Assembly: GCA_951213105.1 (NCBI GenBank)
Contig: OX578137.1
Location: 74,251,104-74,315,103 of the forward strand
DNA: 64,000 nt
Direction of reading: 5' to 3'
Source: Amaurobius ferox
Lineage: Eukaryota; Arthropoda; Arachnida; Araneae; Amaurobiidae
Part shown: piece by piece, positions 59,975-64,000 of the stretch
How positions within the stretch are numbered: position 1 is the first letter of the stretch
Layout: the number at the start of each line of letters is the position of its first letter
Translations under genes and position numbers: made by a program
Notes under the pieces: generated by a model
The model's database searches: none
What the model was told of the DNA's origin: nothing
What the model saw: the letters and a program-made list of their open reading frames with translations, nothing else

Positions 59975-60390
59975 CCGGGAGAATTTAAGAGGTCTAGAGT
60001 TATTGCTATTTTTAAGAAGGGTGATAAATGTCTTGTTAAAAATGACATACTTATATCTTTTACTTCCCCGTTTGTTATTTTTTTAGTTTATTTTAAGTAA
60101 GAGCATTTACAGTCAGGTTCGGTTTCTTATTACTATTAATCAACATGGTTTTGTGAATAGTAAATCTACTGTCACTTAATATTATTTGCTTTAATTCGTA
60201 TGTGATAAACGCGATAAAAAACCGAACTTGACTGTAATTTATAGAGTCAGTTAGATATTATTTATACTGAATTTTCAATAGCTTTTAGTTCAGTTGATCA
60301 TGGCACTTTGATTCATAAATTGAAGAGTATTGGTTTTTGTTCGGATTTGGTAATGTTATTAAAATCACGACTTCTGATTTTCCTGTGTTA
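59975..60390 (+). pseudogene. LINE reverse transcriptase relic
   Basis: Three plus-strand blocks in shifting frames match the conserved order of a non-LTR reverse transcriptase. The first, PGEFKRSRVIAIFKKGDKC at 59975 onward, is equivalent to the 'P..FK.S.V..IFKKGDK' block. The second is NQHGFVNSKSTVT at about 60136-60176, the 'QHGF....ST.TQL' block. The third, YTEFSIAFSSVDHGTLIHKL at 60263 onward, then IGFCSDLVMLLKS, is the 'Y.DFSKAFDSVDH..L..KL' block, in which the catalytic Asp of the first motif is replaced (TEF). Stops follow each block. The orientation is opposite to the RNase H relic beside it, so they are separate insertions or one inverted element. Confidence 0.75.
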
Positions 60391-60529
60391 ATTATGGCTC
60401 TTGCATGAGTAGAGGTTCTAAGACTACTTCTGGGGCACTGATCTGTTCTGAAATTTGCTACAAAGTTACCTGGGCTCTCCTAAGGAAGCACCTCATCGAG
60501 ATCTTTTTAAATTCAAGTTAGATTTTTAG

Positions 60530-60690
60530 TTATTAAACGAAACTTTCTTTTGCGAGATTTTCGCACAAATCGACTCTTTAGCGATCAAAAATATCATTGC
60601 AGAGTTTCTACCTTAACACTATCAGAAAGATTGAATAATGTTCTTTCAAAAACTCTTTGCATGGAATCCGTACTTTCAATAGACAAGTTG
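60530..60690. mobile_element. family F repeat fragment 3
   Basis: It shares 'AAACGAAACTTTC', 'GCGAGATTTTCGCACAAATC', 'GAATAATGTTCTTTCAAAA' and 'GCATGGAATCCGTAC' with 17850-17960 and 23850-23990. A tRNA-like string on the minus strand just beyond (GGTCTAATGGTTAGGGAC, about 60710-60727) may be a decayed SINE head. Confidence 0.4.
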
Positions 60691-61264
60691 TAGGAACCAC
60701 GATTCATACAGTCCCTAACCATTAGACCCCGCTATGAGATTAACTAATTACTGGCCATGCATGTGGATTTATTTAGACTTTAAAAAAAACTTTTACAGTG
60801 GCAAACATAAGCAGTATACAATAATAATGAATTTCATTATATATATTATATAACAAAATTATGCAAAAATAATAATAATGGGAAAGCATGATAAAATTTA
60901 TGGCATAAATGTCCTACGTTTAAAATTCGTCAGAACAACATTACCATATACTCTAAATGCGTAACAATATAATAAATAAGTTAAAACTTAAATTAATTTT
61001 TATGGAAATTACTAACAGTGCTCAATATGATTTATACGTTAATAAATGAAATTACTATTAAAATTTCAATTGTGAAACAAACAAAAAAACTTTCATTTTT
61101 TTTTAAAGTCGTATACATCTCTTATTTAATTAATATTAATTTTCTTTAATATGTTTTTAATCCATTTACTCATATTATTAATTAATTGCTTACTGAAATG
61201 AATTTTTATCTTTAATGGGCAATCAAAATTCAAATCAGTTGAATTTACCCTGTCTTCCACATAT

Positions 61265-61791
61265 GTATTATAAAGTCGTATCCTCTGAAATCGTGAGTGT
61301 GCGCGCAGTTCCAATGAGTTCAAATTGCTGGATAACTGAAGCGTTCATCCAGCATAACAAGAGTAACACTTTTATACCAGCATAAACGGGAACAATATAC
61401 AGTAAAACAGCATTCAAATGCTCCACTAATTTCACAAAGTAACCGCTACTATTCTCAAAACATTGGCGTAAGTCAGAGATCAATGCAGCTCGTGCCTAGT
61501 CAAATACTTTCCAACTGAATGGTGACTCCTATAATAGACTCTTTATAGAAACTTCTAGAAATATTTCTCGTAGAATACTGGTTATTTCGAAGTATTTCTT
61601 GAACCTTCGAAAATTCGTCAAATATCACCAAACTGGCAATAAATCACTAAATCTGGCAACTCTCCCCCGAACTCCAATATCTGGCAGCCCTAGAGTCATA
61701 GGAAAGCATGTACAGATGTTTTCCCTCCGACTGGTTTTCAAAAGAAAAGACTTCAATGAGGGAATTTTACACGTTTGCATCGCAACAGTAT
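61265..61791 (-). mobile_element. solo LTR of the 3981-4488 gypsy family (~519 bp)
   Basis: It aligns with the LTR at 3981-4488 over its length and ends GCAACA at 61787 on the plus strand (TGTTGCGA start on the minus strand). The opposite end is mutated (TATAAAGTCG for TGTTGCAACG). It is flanked by GTAT at 61265-61268 and 61788-61791, a 4 bp target-site duplication typical of Ty3/gypsy integration. No internal sequence lies beside it, so it is the product of LTR-LTR recombination. Open frames across it on both strands are incidental. Confidence 0.75.
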
Positions 61792-62877
61792 ATAGAGAAC
61801 GAACGTAGTGAATCCTTTGCAGCGGGAAACAACGTCTTTTGAAAAATTGAATGGATAAATGCAATTAATCCCAGCATTATATCCCGAACAACGCCCGTTA
61901 CGATTTCTAGAAATCCATATGCAAGATTTCGACAGTGGTCATTTATTTCACGGAAATTAAACATCAATTGCATTAAAGAGATGATTTGGACGTGGGTATG
62001 AATAAGTCATTCTGTTTGAACTAATAAGTTGAAAAAATCGCCCAATTTCAATTTAGGTGATGTTAATTCAGTGTCAAAAATATTCTGCCATGGATATTTT
62101 ACATCATTTCTGATCGAGGGAAAGAAGTGGTGTCATTGCATTAAGTAAATTAAATCGTGTAATGTTCAAATCAGATTTTTTTATCGTAAAATTAAGACTA
62201 AGTTATACCGTACATGATTTCTTTCCATAACTCGGTATGTTCTTATATAGAACATTGTTTTTTATTCTATAAGTTTAAAAGTGCAGACATATTTTCCCCT
62301 CAAATAATCAGATATTTTAAAAGAGACGGCTTACCTATAATCCCTCAGTTATTTTTTACGATACTCGGTTTGCTCATTTTATATTTTTATCTTTTCTAAA
62401 CCTCTTTATTTACTTTGATTACGAAAATAGAAGGAGAACATTTCGTGAAACTATTGATATAAAAAAGAGAAGGAATGTTTTTTTTTTAAACTTTCTATAT
62501 TTTGTAAAATACCTTAAAGTGAGTTCTTAAATGGACGGAATAGTTAGCGAGTAGCTTAAGTAGGACGCAATACAAAAGAAAAGGGTTTGATTCTCGATTC
62601 CCAAACAGACTTTGAGTACGAAAATTAGCCTAGAATATACTCACACAACGAGCCTATAATATTTCCAACGTTGGGATTGCACTTCCATTAATAGCAGCCC
62701 CCAAATAACAACCTCCTAGATTTGTCTTTTAATTCTGCTCGTCAATATGGAATACACACTTGCAATTGCATCAAGGAAACTTTCTATAAGCCAAAATTTT
62801 GCGAACCTCTATCAGAATCGAATTCAGTCCTCCTGCCGTGTAGCCATGGATACAGAATGTTTTCTTGGTGCACATAC

Positions 62878-62880
<3 letters not shown>
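61792..62880. other. unannotated AT-rich stretch
   Basis: A weak tRNA-like pattern (GTTAGCGAGTAGCTTAAGTA ... GGGTTTGATTCTCG) lies at 62541-62602 and may be an old SINE head. Nothing else is supported. Confidence 0.3.

Positions 62881-62881
<1 letters not shown>

Positions 62882-62928
<47 letters not shown>
62882..62928. repeat. (AT)n microsatellite, about 23 units
   Basis: Perfect TA dinucleotides, which generate the Tyr-Ile frames seen here on the plus strand. Confidence 0.95.
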
Positions 62929-62929
<1 letters not shown>

Positions 62930-63129
62930 GAGTATATGTAACTGAAATTTTGAGTATTTAAATTTATAAATTTAAAGTTTTATATTTTTGAAATTCAATG
63001 CAAGTGGTGTAGTTTGCCTTTACCTTAATGTTTTACTATCTTAACTATCTTACGTCCTAAACTATCTTACGTCCTTTACAGATTACATTTTTAGATGAAG
63101 CACGGGAAAATCGTCCTTAATGCATTGTA

Positions 63130-63450
63130 GAGTAAACCAATTAAAGCCAATGTTGAGAAAACATAGAGCTTGGAAATATTAATGTCATAAATTATTATTT
63201 AATCCTATTGAATGTGAGGAAAATGATCTCAGCATAAGACGCATCCTATTTAAACATCCATATTTAATGCTTTTTAATAGAAGATATTCAGTGTAAGAGA
63301 CAGGATAATCTTTCATAAGTTATCTGTTATATTTTTGCTGGTAAGTATTGCTTTGAATGATTACAAGAAAAATTGGGGATTTGTTTAAGAATGATTTCAG
63401 CTCCTGCCAAATTTAGGAATTTTTGTGTTTTCATAAATATTTAAGAAAAG
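63130..63450. repeat. interspersed repeat family J, copy 2
   Basis: Partner of 55860-56170, ending 'AATTGGGGATTTGTTTAAGA' and 'ATGATTTCAGCTCC' against 'GATTGGGGATCTACTTGAA' and 'ATGATTTCTGAAAA'. Confidence 0.4.
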
Positions 63451-64000
63451 CTATCCGTAAAGTGGATTTTACCCTTATTATATGGTATTTCCTTCACATA
63501 AGCAGTGGGATATAGCATAACTAATTTTATGTTGATTTTTTTAAGATACTTATTGGAGAAAATATTTCAAAGTAGCACAATGTCTCTATCTCATTTAATT
63601 GTATTATTAAATAATTAAATTTTTCAAGATACTTGCATGACTCAAAATGAAGCGAAGGATATTTCAATTCAGTTAAAAGTTATTTTTCGTGCAATTGAAA
63701 AAATTAAAGTCCATATGGCAGTTGAAGAGGATGGTAATGGGATGGTACTTGTCTTGTGTGATTTCGACCTCCATTGGTTCCCGTTCTAAACTATGTGACA
63801 CTTCCCTGGCTCTCCAAACAGATATATTACACCTTCGGATAGGTCGAACGGTCTGATTAGAAAGAAAGAAAATACGCTCAGGTGGAAGACAATGGGGCTG
63901 CTAACCCAAAAGAGTTACTGTTAATGTTCGTACAATGCTGAAAATCTTTGAAAATGTACGACAATTAAAGGCAGAAAGCGAAAGGAGAAGAGATGACCAG
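63451..64000. other. window end, less AT-rich, nothing recognised
   Basis: The last 300 bases are richer in G and C. A plus-strand frame near the end (MLKIFENVRQLKAESERRRD, from about 63939) runs off the window and could be the start of a real or relic coding region. It is too short to judge. Confidence 0.25.

Overview
The window is AT-rich (about two thirds A+T by eye) animal nuclear DNA with no intact protein-coding gene, rRNA or convincing functional tRNA. It is packed with decayed transposable elements, minisatellites and microsatellites. The best taxonomic hint is a broken Ty3/gypsy gag whose coiled-coil region and KTKACQLAASLR-like block resemble gag proteins that I recall from spider genomes. 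I therefore read it as intergenic or intronic sequence from an arachnid, probably a spider; this is an inference, not a database result.

Layout. 1-7.3 kb: a diverged two-unit tandem repeat, an LTR plus partial gag of a gypsy element on the minus strand, and three copies of a ~250 bp repeat (family H). 7.3-17 kb: two full-length copies (~2.4-2.5 kb) of family A, which starts ACTAGCAGCATACCCG and ends in (GACA)n and TTTATATAGAT. Between them lies an unidentified minus-strand coding relic. 17-27 kb: pieces of families E and F, a 'GTGCACATGCG' minisatellite and a ~150 bp tandem array. 27-33 kb: two copies of a ~1 kb segment (family G), the first interrupted by a 1.2 kb family C element whose empty site survives in the second, plus a tRNA-derived SINE with a 13 bp target-site duplication. 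33-42 kb: a second SINE-like copy, a long (AT)n tract, an internally deleted Tc1/mariner element with TIRs, and families B and E. 42-49 kb: family B, a possible but weak exon cluster, a 22 bp minisatellite, a second family C copy and microsatellites. 49-55 kb: two tRNA-like SINE heads, an inverted family C copy inside a family A fragment, and another family B copy. 55-64 kb: a minus-strand non-LTR retrotransposon relic with an RNase H domain, split by a palindromic mariner derivative; a plus-strand reverse transcriptase relic; and a solo LTR of the same gypsy family.

The sequence shows insertion history more than gene function. Three nested insertions can be read directly: C into G, C into A, and mariner into LINE. 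Two independent comparisons place family C just beside an A/T run with no obvious target-site duplication. Together with its hairpin ends and (GTCT)n tract this suggests a non-autonomous Helitron/Helentron-like element. Families A and B, which have different termini, share a ~100 bp internal module. Two long perfect palindromes occur in one copy of a repeat but not in its sister copy, which points to template-switch mutations. No host gene with a secure function is visible.
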